Source: CAWFXC01 sp963819735
GTDB lineage: Bacteria; Actinomycetota; Acidimicrobiia; IMCC26256; DASPTH01
Length of the DNA stretch: 64,000 nt
Direction of reading: 5' to 3'
Assembly: GCA_963819735.1 (NCBI GenBank)
Contig: CAWFXC010000001.1
Location: 2,108,001-2,172,000 of the forward strand
Position 1 is the stretch's first letter. The number at the start of each line of letters is the position of its first letter. A model generated the notes under the pieces. The model had not been told where the DNA came from. It worked only from the letters and a program-made list of their open reading frames with translations, and ran no database searches. Positions 1 to 6,973 of the stretch are shown here, one piece after another. Position numbers and translations under genes: made by a program.

Positions 1-218
1 AAGGTGGCCGTCTCCACCGCGTCGACCCCGGCTTCGAAGTACTCGGTGTGCATCCGGCGGATGAGGTCGGGGCGGGTGAGCACGAGACGCTCGTTGCAGC
101 CCTCGAGATCGGGGCCGCCGAAGTCGTCGGGCCCGATCGCCTGATCCTGGACCCAGGTGCCGAAGGCGCCGTCGAAGACGAGGACGCGTTGGGTGAGCGC
201 ATCGAGAAATTCGGACAT
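1..218 (-). CDS. metH: Cobalamin-dependent methionine synthase, N-terminal fragment
   Basis: Only the first 72 codons are inside the window; the gene continues past the left edge. Translation from the ATG at 218 begins MSEFLDAL and contains VLVFDGAFGT followed by CNERLVLTRPDLI and a Y-F-E-A-G-x-D segment. This is the start of the homocysteine-binding (S-methyltransferase) barrel that opens MetH. The full enzyme transfers a methyl group from methyl-tetrahydrofolate to homocysteine through cobalamin. BHMT-type homocysteine methyltransferases share this first domain, so MetH is inferred from the domain alone. A GAG lies directly before the ATG as a weak ribosome site. The upstream phosphatase gene reads into this gene in another frame without a stop. 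A cobalamin adenosyltransferase and a B12-dependent mutase elsewhere in the window fit a B12-using organism. Confidence 0.8.
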   Translation of the reverse strand, partial: MSEFLDALTQRVLVFDGAFGTWVQDQAIGPDDFGGPDLEGCNERLVLTRPDLIRRMHTEYFEAGVDAVETAT

Positions 219-949
219 CTCGTGCCAGGGTACCGGGTGCGGTGAGTGAACTTCTCAGCTATCCGACGCCACGGTGCGCGCTGGCGGCCGAGGCGAACGG
301 GCCGGTCGGCCCGCGCCCAGAGCTGGCGATCTCCGGAGCTGTCGCCGTAGGCCCAGACGAACGGGGACGCGTCGGGCACGAGGTCGGGAAGGTGCTCGAT
401 CCAGTCGTCGAGGCGGCGCACCTTCTCTTCCCCGCGGACATTGGCACCGACCAGGCGGCCGGTGAGGGTGCCGTCGCTCCCGACTTCGAGCTCGGTGGCG
501 AGCACGGCGTCGAAGCGCAGTCGTTGCGCGATCGGCCGCAGGTACTCGGCGAACGAGGCCGACACCATCACGAGCCGGTGTCCCTGGGTGCGGTGCCAAT
601 CGGCGCGGGCGACGGCTTCGGTGCGCAGGTGGCGGGCCATGACCTCTTCGGCGAACGATGCCGCGATCGCGTCGATGGCGCGGGCGTCGCGCCCACCGAG
701 CAGACGCCGGACGAGCTCCGCCTTCAGCGCGTCGCGGGTGCACGCGCGCCGGCCTCGCCGGGCGAGACGGGCGGTGGCGCTCGTGAACGCTTCGACGGCG
801 GCGGCGTTCCCCGCGACCCGGCGAAGGAAGGGCACGACGTTGTCGCGCGTCGAGAGGGTGCCGTCGAAGTCGAATGCCGCCACGACGTCGCCCATCGCGC
901 CAGGTAACCACACCGTCTCGGGTGCGCGATCCAGCGAGATCCGACTCAT
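219..949 (-). CDS. HAD-IB family phosphatase (SerB/CicA-like), 3' end unclear
   Basis: Frame from ATG 949 reads MSRISLDRAP and then AAFDFDGTLSTRD, the HAD motif I with the nucleophilic Asp. Motif II is seen as LVMVSASFAEYL (Ser), a lysine lies in GEEKVRRL, and motif III is YGDSSGDRQLW. This set and the helical cap between motifs I and II mark the HAD-IB (phosphoserine phosphatase-like) group; the substrate cannot be told. A second start, ATG 895 (MGDVVAAFDFDGTL), gives a more usual N-terminus. The protein should end just after RRIAEKF near position 245, as relatives do, but no stop occurs in this frame down to the window edge. The frame runs across the metH start into low-complexity S/P/A-rich residues. 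Either a base is wrong near 240 or the stop was lost. The listed 3' end is therefore approximate. Confidence 0.72.
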
Positions 950-982
950 GGCCTCGTGCGGTTCTGCGGCGGGAGCGCGGTA

Positions 983-1438
983 CTAGGGCGTCGGAGTCGT
1001 GCGCACCGCTTCGCGCATGGCCCGGGCGATGGTCGAGTCCGGAGTGTCGTCGATGCCGCCCATCGCGAGCCCCAGCCCGCAGACGATGCCGGCGGTGTAG
1101 ATCAGCCGCCGGGCCACGGACGCGGCGTCGCTGTCGACGCGTATCTCGTTGAGCACGACCGCCAGCCGGCGTTCGCCGATTCGGGCCAGGGTGTCATCGG
1201 GGCGCAGCCTCGCACCGAGGATTCCGGCCACGCCGGCGAGATCACGCCCCCGGCGACCGATCCGCGGGTCCTCGAGCACCAAGACCGCGATCCCGTTGCC
1301 GGTTCGGCGGGCGCGGGCGAGCGCCACCGTCGTGCGGTCGAGGAGCAGGGTCCACGTGGGCAGACCGGTCAGCTCGTCGAACAACTCTTCGTAGCGGGCT
1401 CGCTCGACGTCGAGCCCCCTGAACTCCACTGAGGTCAT
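983..1438 (-). CDS. Degenerate GGDEF-domain protein
   Basis: About 151 residues from ATG 1438 (MTSVEFRGLDVERARYEELF). An upstream in-frame ATG at 1492 would add 18 residues. The segment FDELTGLPTWTLLLDRTTVALARARR matches the start of a GGDEF domain (D-x-L-T-G-L-P), and the residues that follow (GIAVLVLEDP) fit its first beta strand. The catalytic RxGGDEF motif is absent: the equivalent stretch reads ARIGERRLAVVL. It is therefore unlikely to make cyclic di-GMP and may bind a nucleotide or partner instead. It sits 33 nt upstream of the HAD phosphatase on the same strand. No membrane segment or sensor domain is seen. Confidence 0.6.
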   Translation of the reverse strand: MTSVEFRGLDVERARYEELFDELTGLPTWTLLLDRTTVALARARRTGNGIAVLVLEDPRIGRRGRDLAGVAGILGARLRPDDTLARIGERRLAVVLNEIRVDSDAASVARRLIYTAGIVCGLGLAMGGIDDTPDSTIARAMREAVRTTPTP

Positions 1439-1528
1439 GGGGGTTCTCCAGGTGGTGCTGCCCGTCCGCAGTGCATCGACCCGCGAAAGCATGAGCTTGA
1501 GCGCTTGTGAAATCCGATGGGCCCGGCA

Positions 1529-1605
1529 GTCAGATGGGTCGGGTCAAAAGAGTCGGGGGTCAGATGGGTCGGGGGTCAGATGTCGGTCAGCTGGGTCAGA
1601 TCGGG
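1529..1605. repeat. Short tandem repeat at the dprE2 3' end
   Basis: The 15-mer GTCAGATGGGTCGGG occurs at 1529-1543 and again at 1559-1573. Degenerate copies follow at 1574-1590 and 1593-1605. The last copy contains the dprE2 stop codon (TCA at 1596-1598 on the plus strand), so the array looks like repeated duplication of the gene's own end. Confidence 0.7.
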
Positions 1606-2357
1606 AGCTTGCGGAAGACGGGGCGGGGGACGTGGCGCAGCGCAGCCATCACGTACCGCAGGGTCGACGGCACCCACACCGTCTCGCTGCCGCGCTCCAG
1701 GCCCCGCACGATGGCGGTGGCGACCGCCTCGGGGGTGGTCGAGAGGGGTGCGGCGTCCATGCCGTCGGTCATCTTCGTGGTCACGAATCCCGGGCGCACG
1801 ATCATCACCTTGACGCCGGTGCCCACCAGGCTGTCGCCCAGGCCCTGGAAGAACGCGTCCATCCCCGCCTTCGACGATCCGTACACGAAGTTCGAGCGCC
1901 GCGCCCGCTCGCCCGCCACCGACGACAACGCCACGATCGCGCCGTGACCCTGCGACCGCATCCGCTGGGCGATGGGGACCGTGATCGAGACCGCGCCCAC
2001 GTAGTTGACCTCGGCGATGTCGACCGCGGCGCGGGCGTCGACCTCGGCGACCTCCTGATCGCCGAGCACGCCGAACGCGAGGAGCGCGAGATCGATGTCG
2101 CCGAACCGTTCGAACACCTCGTCGATCAACGATTCGTGCGACGACGTGTCGAGCGCGTCGAACGCGATCGTCTCGACGGTGGTGGCACCAGCCGCGCGCA
2201 GTTCGGACGCGACGTCGGCCACCGTCTCCGGCTTGCGTACCGCGAGCACGATGGTGCGGGCGCGCCGCTGCACCAACTCGCGCAGGGTCGCGAGCGCGAT
2301 GTCGGAGCCGCCGCCGAGCACGAGCACCGACTGCACCGAGCCGAGCGAATCCTGCAT
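1596..2357 (-). CDS. dprE2: Decaprenylphosphoryl-2-keto-ribose reductase DprE2
   Basis: 253 residues, the length of mycobacterial DprE2. It is a short-chain dehydrogenase: NAD-binding GGGSDIALATL at the N-terminus, LLAFGVLGD, catalytic Ser in ALSSVAGERARR and the Y-x-x-x-K pair in FVYGSSKAG. The C-terminus LRYVMAALRHVPRPVFRKLPI closely matches what I recall of the mycobacterial protein. It reduces decaprenyl-phospho-2-keto-erythro-pentofuranose to decaprenyl-phospho-arabinose, the donor for cell-wall arabinan. It follows dprE1 by 35 nt in the ubiA-dprE1-dprE2 operon. Start is ATG 2357 with GGGGAAGG-like pyrimidine-flanked spacing upstream; upstream open frame is only a shadow of dprE1. Confidence 0.93.
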   Translation of the reverse strand: MQDSLGSVQSVLVLGGGSDIALATLRELVQRRARTIVLAVRKPETVADVASELRAAGATTVETIAFDALDTSSHESLIDEVFERFGDIDLALLAFGVLGDQEVAEVDARAAVDIAEVNYVGAVSITVPIAQRMRSQGHGAIVALSSVAGERARRSNFVYGSSKAGMDAFFQGLGDSLVGTGVKVMIVRPGFVTTKMTDGMDAAPLSTTPEAVATAIVRGLERGSETVWVPSTLRYVMAALRHVPRPVFRKLPI

Positions 2358-2392
2358 CCTGTTCTCTTTCTGGGGAAGGGTCTGGTGGAGAG

Positions 2393-3763
2393 CTACGGAA
2401 GCGCGAGCCGGCGGCGGAGGTCGGACTGGAGGATGCCGGCGGGGTCGACCCGGGCGCGCAGCTCGGCGAAGCGGTCGAGGTCGGGGTACATCACCGGCAG
2501 CAGCTCGGGGCGCAATCTCGAGTCCTTGGCCAGGTAGATGCGCCCACCCACCCCGGCGACCAGCTCGTCGAGCGCGTCGAGCAGTTGCGCGAGGCCGGGC
2601 ACGGTCGCCGGGATGTCGAGGGCGAGGGTCCAGCCCGGCTGCGGGAACGAGAGCGGTCCGGGATTGCCGGCGCCGAATCGCTTCAGCACGGCCAGGAACG
2701 ATGCCGCCCGCGCCTCGCTCAACATCTCGATCGAGGTGCGCACCGCGTCGTGGGCGGCGTCGGGCACGACGTACTGGTACTGGAGGAAGCCGCGGCTGCC
2801 GTAGAGACGGTTCCACCCGCGCACGCCGTCGAGGGGATGGAAGAACGACGAGATCGACTCGACGGGTCCGTGCAGGTTCGGCGTGACCCGGTACCAGAGC
2901 TCGTTGAACGCGGCGATGCTGAGTCGGTTGAGCAGCCCGTTCGGAGCCCACGGGGGCGCCGACACGATCGACCCGGGATCGAAGGCCAGCGGTTTGGCGC
3001 GCAACTTCTTCGGCAGGTCGTCGATGGTGGCGTTGTCGCCGCGCGACAGGATCGAGCGGCCAAGGGTGGCGCCGGTCGCGAGGCAGTCGATCCACGCGGC
3101 CGAGTACCGGAACTCGTCGTCGCCCTCGACCATCAACGCCATGACCGAGTCGAGGTCGGGGCACTGGATGTTCTCGGCCCGGATCATCGACGTGGTGACC
3201 GGGAGCAGTCGGAGCGTCGCTTCGCCGATCACGCCGGTGAGCCCCATGGCGCCGGCGGTGCCCCAGAAGAGATCGGGATCGTTGTCGGGGGTGACGGTCA
3301 CGGTGCCCTTCGGCGTGTGCAGCGTGAACGATTCGACGTGGTTGGCGAAGCTGCCGTCGAAGTGGTGGCTCTTTCCGTGCACGTCGGCCGCGATCGCGCC
3401 TCCCACCGTGACCAGGCGCGTCCCCGGGGTGACGTGGACGAAGAACCCGAACGGGAGCATCGTGCGCATGATCGTGTCGAGGCTCACGCCGGCGTCGACG
3501 CGGATGACCCCGCGTTCGAGGTCGACGTCGTGGATCCCGGCGAGTGGTGTGGCGTCGAGCACGGTGCCGCCCACGTTCTGTGCCGCGTCGCCGTAGCTGC
3601 GGCCGAGGCCGCGTGCGATCAGCCCGCGCCGCCCGGCCCGGGCGAGCAGGGCATCGATCTCCGGCTCGCTCTCGACGGGGACGACGGTCGCCGCGGTGGG
3701 CGCGGTCCGGCTCCATCCGGTGAGGAGCTCGACGCGTTCGCCGACCGGAACCGCGTCAGCCAT
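2393..3763 (-). CDS. dprE1: Decaprenylphosphoryl-beta-D-ribose 2'-oxidase DprE1
   Basis: 456 residues, flavoprotein of the vanillyl-alcohol-oxidase/FAD-linked oxidase type. The FAD-binding part carries GLGRSYGDAAQN, VTPGTRLVTVGGAIAADVHG and SHHFDGSF, where the His of VHGKSHH matches a catalytic-site His of mycobacterial DprE1. The C-terminal part has LSFPQPGW and GGRIYLAKDSR, which keeps the active-site Lys. It oxidises decaprenyl-phospho-ribose at C2, the first half of epimerisation to the arabinose donor. In the stretch PGWTLALD an Ala stands where the Mycobacterium tuberculosis enzyme has Cys387, the residue modified by benzothiazinones. The gene overlaps the ubiA stop by 8 nt, indicating translational coupling. 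Confidence 0.93.
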   Translation of the reverse strand: MADAVPVGERVELLTGWSRTAPTAATVVPVESEPEIDALLARAGRRGLIARGLGRSYGDAAQNVGGTVLDATPLAGIHDVDLERGVIRVDAGVSLDTIMRTMLPFGFFVHVTPGTRLVTVGGAIAADVHGKSHHFDGSFANHVESFTLHTPKGTVTVTPDNDPDLFWGTAGAMGLTGVIGEATLRLLPVTTSMIRAENIQCPDLDSVMALMVEGDDEFRYSAAWIDCLATGATLGRSILSRGDNATIDDLPKKLRAKPLAFDPGSIVSAPPWAPNGLLNRLSIAAFNELWYRVTPNLHGPVESISSFFHPLDGVRGWNRLYGSRGFLQYQYVVPDAAHDAVRTSIEMLSEARAASFLAVLKRFGAGNPGPLSFPQPGWTLALDIPATVPGLAQLLDALDELVAGVGGRIYLAKDSRLRPELLPVMYPDLDRFAELRARVDPAGILQSDLRRRLALP

Positions 3764-4685
3764 GGACGCCCAACGCGAACGTGAGGATCCAGATCACACC
3801 CACGAGCTGCAGGACGCGATCGGAGAGCACCACTTCCTCGGGTGCACCGCCGCCGCCCTGATCGACGACGAGCGCGTAGCGCATGACCGCGATCACGAAC
3901 GGCACGATCGACAGGCGGAACCACGTGGTGTCGCCGTTGGCGTTTGCGTTCTCGAACGCCCACAGGCAGTACGCGGTGATCATCACGCCCGACGACACCG
4001 CGATCACGTAACCGAGGAACGCGGTGGAGTACTCACCGAGGGTGCGCCGATGCTCGAGCGAGCCGTCGCCGAGCTCCATCTGCTCGGCGTGGCGTTTGCC
4101 GGTGACGATGAACAGTGAGCCCGCGCCGGTGACGATCAGGAACCAGTTGGAGAGCGGCACCCCGGTGGCAACACCACCGGCGACGGCGCGGAACACGAAG
4201 CCCGCCGCCACCGCGGCGATGTCGATCACGGCCTCGTGCTTGAGCCAGAACGTGTAGAGCAGCGTGACCGTGAGGTAGCCCAGGATCACGAGCGCGAGCT
4301 CGCCGTCCTGGATCGGCGCGGTGATCGCGAGTGAGAGCACCATCAACACGATCGCGATCACCCGCGCGTCGCGCAGCGAGAGGTGTCCGGCTGCGATGGG
4401 CCGGTTCCGCTTGGTGGGGTGGAGCCGATCGGCGTCGGCGTCGTTGGCGTCGTTGATGAAGTAGGTCGCGCTCGCGGCCAGGCAGAAACCGACGAACGCG
4501 ACCAGCGTCTCCAACACGGCCTGGCGCTGATCGAGCACGCCGGCGGCGGCGGGTGCCGCGAACACCAGGACGTTCTTCGTCCACTGCTTCGGCCGGGCGC
4601 ACCGCACGACCACGCGCAGCATCGACGGACGCGCCGGTTCCGGTCCCACGGGCGGTGTCGCGCGTGGTGGTTTGACGGCGGCCAT
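3756..4685 (-). CDS. ubiA: Decaprenyl-phosphate phosphoribosyltransferase, UbiA family
   Basis: 309 residues, a polytopic membrane prenyl-acceptor transferase of the UbiA superfamily. The Mg-binding motif NDANDADADR follows ATYFI, and a second polar motif YTFWLKHEAVID lies on a cytosolic loop. Around nine hydrophobic segments are visible. With dprE1 and dprE2 directly downstream it is assigned as the enzyme joining phosphoribosyl pyrophosphate to decaprenyl phosphate (Rv3806c type); the 5-phosphate is removed before DprE1 acts and no such phosphatase is adjacent. ATG 4685 is preferred over GTG 4688 because a -10 box TAGCCT ends six bases before it, which fits a leaderless mRNA. Confidence 0.9.
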   Translation of the reverse strand: MAAVKPPRATPPVGPEPARPSMLRVVVRCARPKQWTKNVLVFAAPAAAGVLDQRQAVLETLVAFVGFCLAASATYFINDANDADADRLHPTKRNRPIAAGHLSLRDARVIAIVLMVLSLAITAPIQDGELALVILGYLTVTLLYTFWLKHEAVIDIAAVAAGFVFRAVAGGVATGVPLSNWFLIVTGAGSLFIVTGKRHAEQMELGDGSLEHRRTLGEYSTAFLGYVIAVSSGVMITAYCLWAFENANANGDTTWFRLSIVPFVIAVMRYALVVDQGGGGAPEEVVLSDRVLQLVGVIWILTFALGVHG

Positions 4686-4691
4686 CACGCA

Positions 4692-4697
4692 AGGCTA
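4692..4697 (-). promoter_or_regulatory. -10 box for leaderless ubiA-dprE1-dprE2 operon
   Basis: TAGCCT on the minus strand, six bases before ATG 4685. A TAGACT box for the divergent adenosyltransferase gene lies at 4730-4735 on the plus strand. Confidence 0.5.
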
Positions 4698-4729
4698 CTG
4701 ACCCCCACCGGGGTGCCGGTGCCCGGTCG

Positions 4730-4735
4730 TAGACT
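4730..4735 (+). promoter_or_regulatory. -10 box for cobalamin adenosyltransferase gene
   Basis: TAGACT lies nine bases upstream of ATG 4745, so the mRNA would have almost no leader. The box is back to back with the ubiA operon promoter. Confidence 0.45.
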
Positions 4736-4744
4736 CCGGGGCGC

Positions 4745-5317
4745 ATGGAACGCAGCCACAGAGAACGCAAGGTCTATACGCGCACGGGCGACGACGGCAG
4801 CACGGCGTTGCTGTTCGGTGGCCGCGTGGGCAAGGACACCTCGGGCCCCGATGCCTACGGGGCGGTCGACGAAGCGGTCTCCACCCTCGGATTGGCCCGG
4901 GCCGAAGCCGAACGCGGGGGCGAGCTCGACGAGTTGATCATCCGGCTGCAGCGCGAGTTGTTCGTCGTCGGGGCCGAGTTGGCCACCGCGCCGGAGAACC
5001 GAGGCAAGCTCGAAGCGGGGGTCTCGCTCACGACCAGCGAGATGGTCGACGCGCTCGAGCCGATCATCGACGACATCACCGCCCGGTACGAGGCGCCGAC
5101 CGAGTTCGTGCTGCCCGGCGAGAACCGCGTGGCGGCCGCGCTCGACGTCGCGCGCGCGGTCGTCCGTCGCGCCGAACGCCAGGCGGTCGCCGCCGCGCAC
5201 GCCGGCTGGCTCCCCGACAGCCGCGTGGTGCCCTACCTGAACCGTCTCGCCGATCTCGTCTACACGCTGGCCCGGTGGCAGGAGGGAACCTTCCGCCCGG
5301 TGCGCACCAGTACCTGA
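4745..5317 (+). CDS. Cob(I)yrinic acid a,c-diamide adenosyltransferase, PduO type
   Basis: 190 residues, full length for the PduO/MMAB family. The ATP-binding N-terminus reads VYTRTGDDGSTALLFGGRVGKD followed by AYGAVDEAVSTLG. The C-terminal half has ARAVVRRAERQAV and the closing motif VVPYLNRLADLVYTLAR. It transfers the adenosyl group of ATP to cob(I)alamin, making coenzyme B12. The likely client is the methylmalonyl-CoA mutase at 18.5-20.7 kb, with MeaB beside that gene. It is divergent from the ubiA operon and followed 75 nt later by pepA. Confidence 0.92.
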   Translation: MERSHRERKVYTRTGDDGSTALLFGGRVGKDTSGPDAYGAVDEAVSTLGLARAEAERGGELDELIIRLQRELFVVGAELATAPENRGKLEAGVSLTTSEMVDALEPIIDDITARYEAPTEFVLPGENRVAAALDVARAVVRRAERQAVAAAHAGWLPDSRVVPYLNRLADLVYTLARWQEGTFRPVRTST

Positions 5318-5392
5318 GACACTGCCGCCCGCTCTCCCGAAACCAGCTTTCCCGGATACCGCATCCCCCACCAGAAATCGGAGAAGAAGACC

Positions 5393-6973
5393 GTGTCGCT
5401 CTCGTTCACTGTTGTCACCACGCCCGCCGACCGCGTCGCCGTCGAGTTGCTGGCCGTCCCCATCGGCAAGGACGGCGGGTTCGGTCCCGGCGCCGACGCC
5501 GTCGACGCCGCGCTGGGCGGCGGCCTCGCCGACTTCATGCGCGAGGCCGGTTTCGAAGGCAAGCCGGGCGAGACGCTCGCGGTACCCACCGCGGGCAAGC
5601 TCCGGGCCAAGGCCGCGATCCTCGTGGGCATCGGCGACCCCGACGAGCTCACCCTCGACGGTGTGCGCCGCGCCGCCGCCGCCGTCGCCCGGCGCGCCAC
5701 CAAGGGCGCGTCGGTCGCGACCACTCTGGCGAGCGCGGGGTCGCAGCTCGCACCCGGCGACGCCGCGCAGGCGCTGGCCGAGGGCTTCGTGCTCGGTGCG
5801 TACCAGTACCTCGACTACAAGCGGGAGCCCGCGCCCACCAAGCTCGCGAAGGTCAGCGTGATCTCGTCGGGCGGGGCCGCGGTGCGCGACGGTCTCGCGC
5901 GCGGTGCCGCCATCGCCGACGCGGTCAGCTGGGCGCGCGACATGGTGAACACGCCGTCGAAGGAGAAGTCGCCGGCCGAGATGGCAGCCGCGGCGCGCAA
6001 GTTGCTGCGCGGCCGCGGCGTGACCCTGCAGGTCCTCGACGTCGCGCAGATCCGGGCGCAGAAGCTCGGTGGCGTGATCGGCGTCGGCCAGGGCTCCGAG
6101 CAGACCCCCCGGTTCCTCAAGATCACCTACGCGCCGGCCGGTGCGACCGGCAAGCCGCTCGCGCTCGTCGGCAAGGGTGTCGTGTTCGACTCCGGTGGCC
6201 TCTCGCTCAAGACGGCCGGGGGCATGGAGACGATGAAGACCGACATGGCGGGCGGCGCGGCGGTGATCGCGGCGATGTCCACGCTGAAGGAGCTCGGCGT
6301 GAAGACGCGTGTCACCGGCTACGTGCCGCTGGTCGAGAACATGCCGAGTGGCACCGCGATTCGTCCCGGCGACGTCCTGCGCATCCGCAACGGCAAGACT
6401 GTCGAAGTGCTCAACACCGACGCCGAAGGCCGTTTGATCCTGGCCGACGCGTTGTCGCTGGCGGCCGAAGACAAGCCGGCGGCGGTGGTCGATCTCGCGA
6501 CGCTCACCGGCGCGTGCGTCGTGGCGTTGGGCGAGAAGGTCGCCGGCGTGATGGGGAACGACGACGCGTGGACCGGCCAGGTGCGCGACGCCGCCGACCG
6601 GGCCGGCGAGCCGTTGTGGCCGCTGCCGCTGCCGAAGGAGTACCGCAAGCAGCTGGAGTCGGAGGTCGCCGATCTCCGCAACATCGGCGCCGGCGGCTAC
6701 GGAGGCGCGCTCACCGCGGGGCTGTTCCTCCAGGAGTTCGTCGACGGCCTGCCGTGGGCCCACCTCGACATCGCCGGCCCCGCGCGCGCGGGCAGCGACG
6801 ACGGCTATCTCACCAAGGGCGGGACCGGATACGGAGTCCGCACCCTCGTGGAGTTGGTGCAGCAGTTCGACCCGCCGAAGGCCACCGCTTCGAAGGACAC
6901 CGCGCCGAAGGCCAAGACCAACGGGAAGAGCACGAAGCGCACGTCGACCCGGCGGGCCAAGCCGTCGTCGTGA
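5393..6973 (+). CDS. pepA: Leucyl aminopeptidase, M17 family
   Basis: 526 residues. The N-terminal regulatory domain (about 1-170) is followed by the catalytic domain: VGKGVVFDSGGLSLK (metal-binding Lys/Asp), MKTDMAGGAAV, and the family signature NTDAEGRLILADAL. The end of the catalytic domain is seen at GPARAGSDDGYLTKGGTGYGVRTL. After it comes a 35-residue basic, Thr/Lys-rich tail (TASKDTAPKAKTNGK and onward) that relatives usually lack. It releases N-terminal residues from peptides in the cytosol using two metal ions. Start is GTG 5393 with a strong GGAGAAGAAG site just upstream. The stop overlaps the GTG of the next gene by 4 nt. Confidence 0.93.
   Translation: MSLSFTVVTTPADRVAVELLAVPIGKDGGFGPGADAVDAALGGGLADFMREAGFEGKPGETLAVPTAGKLRAKAAILVGIGDPDELTLDGVRRAAAAVARRATKGASVATTLASAGSQLAPGDAAQALAEGFVLGAYQYLDYKREPAPTKLAKVSVISSGGAAVRDGLARGAAIADAVSWARDMVNTPSKEKSPAEMAAAARKLLRGRGVTLQVLDVAQIRAQKLGGVIGVGQGSEQTPRFLKITYAPAGATGKPLALVGKGVVFDSGGLSLKTAGGMETMKTDMAGGAAVIAAMSTLKELGVKTRVTGYVPLVENMPSGTAIRPGDVLRIRNGKTVEVLNTDAEGRLILADALSLAAEDKPAAVVDLATLTGACVVALGEKVAGVMGNDDAWTGQVRDAADRAGEPLWPLPLPKEYRKQLESEVADLRNIGAGGYGGALTAGLFLQEFVDGLPWAHLDIAGPARAGSDDGYLTKGGTGYGVRTLVELVQQFDPPKATASKDTAPKAKTNGKSTKRTSTRRAKPSS

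Noticed and set aside
5275..6969. Long plus-strand open frame continuous with the cupredoxin/beta-helix gene
   Set aside because: It runs in another frame across the adenosyltransferase end and all of pepA and is Arg-rich without family motifs. The real gene begins at GTG 6970 with a signal peptide.
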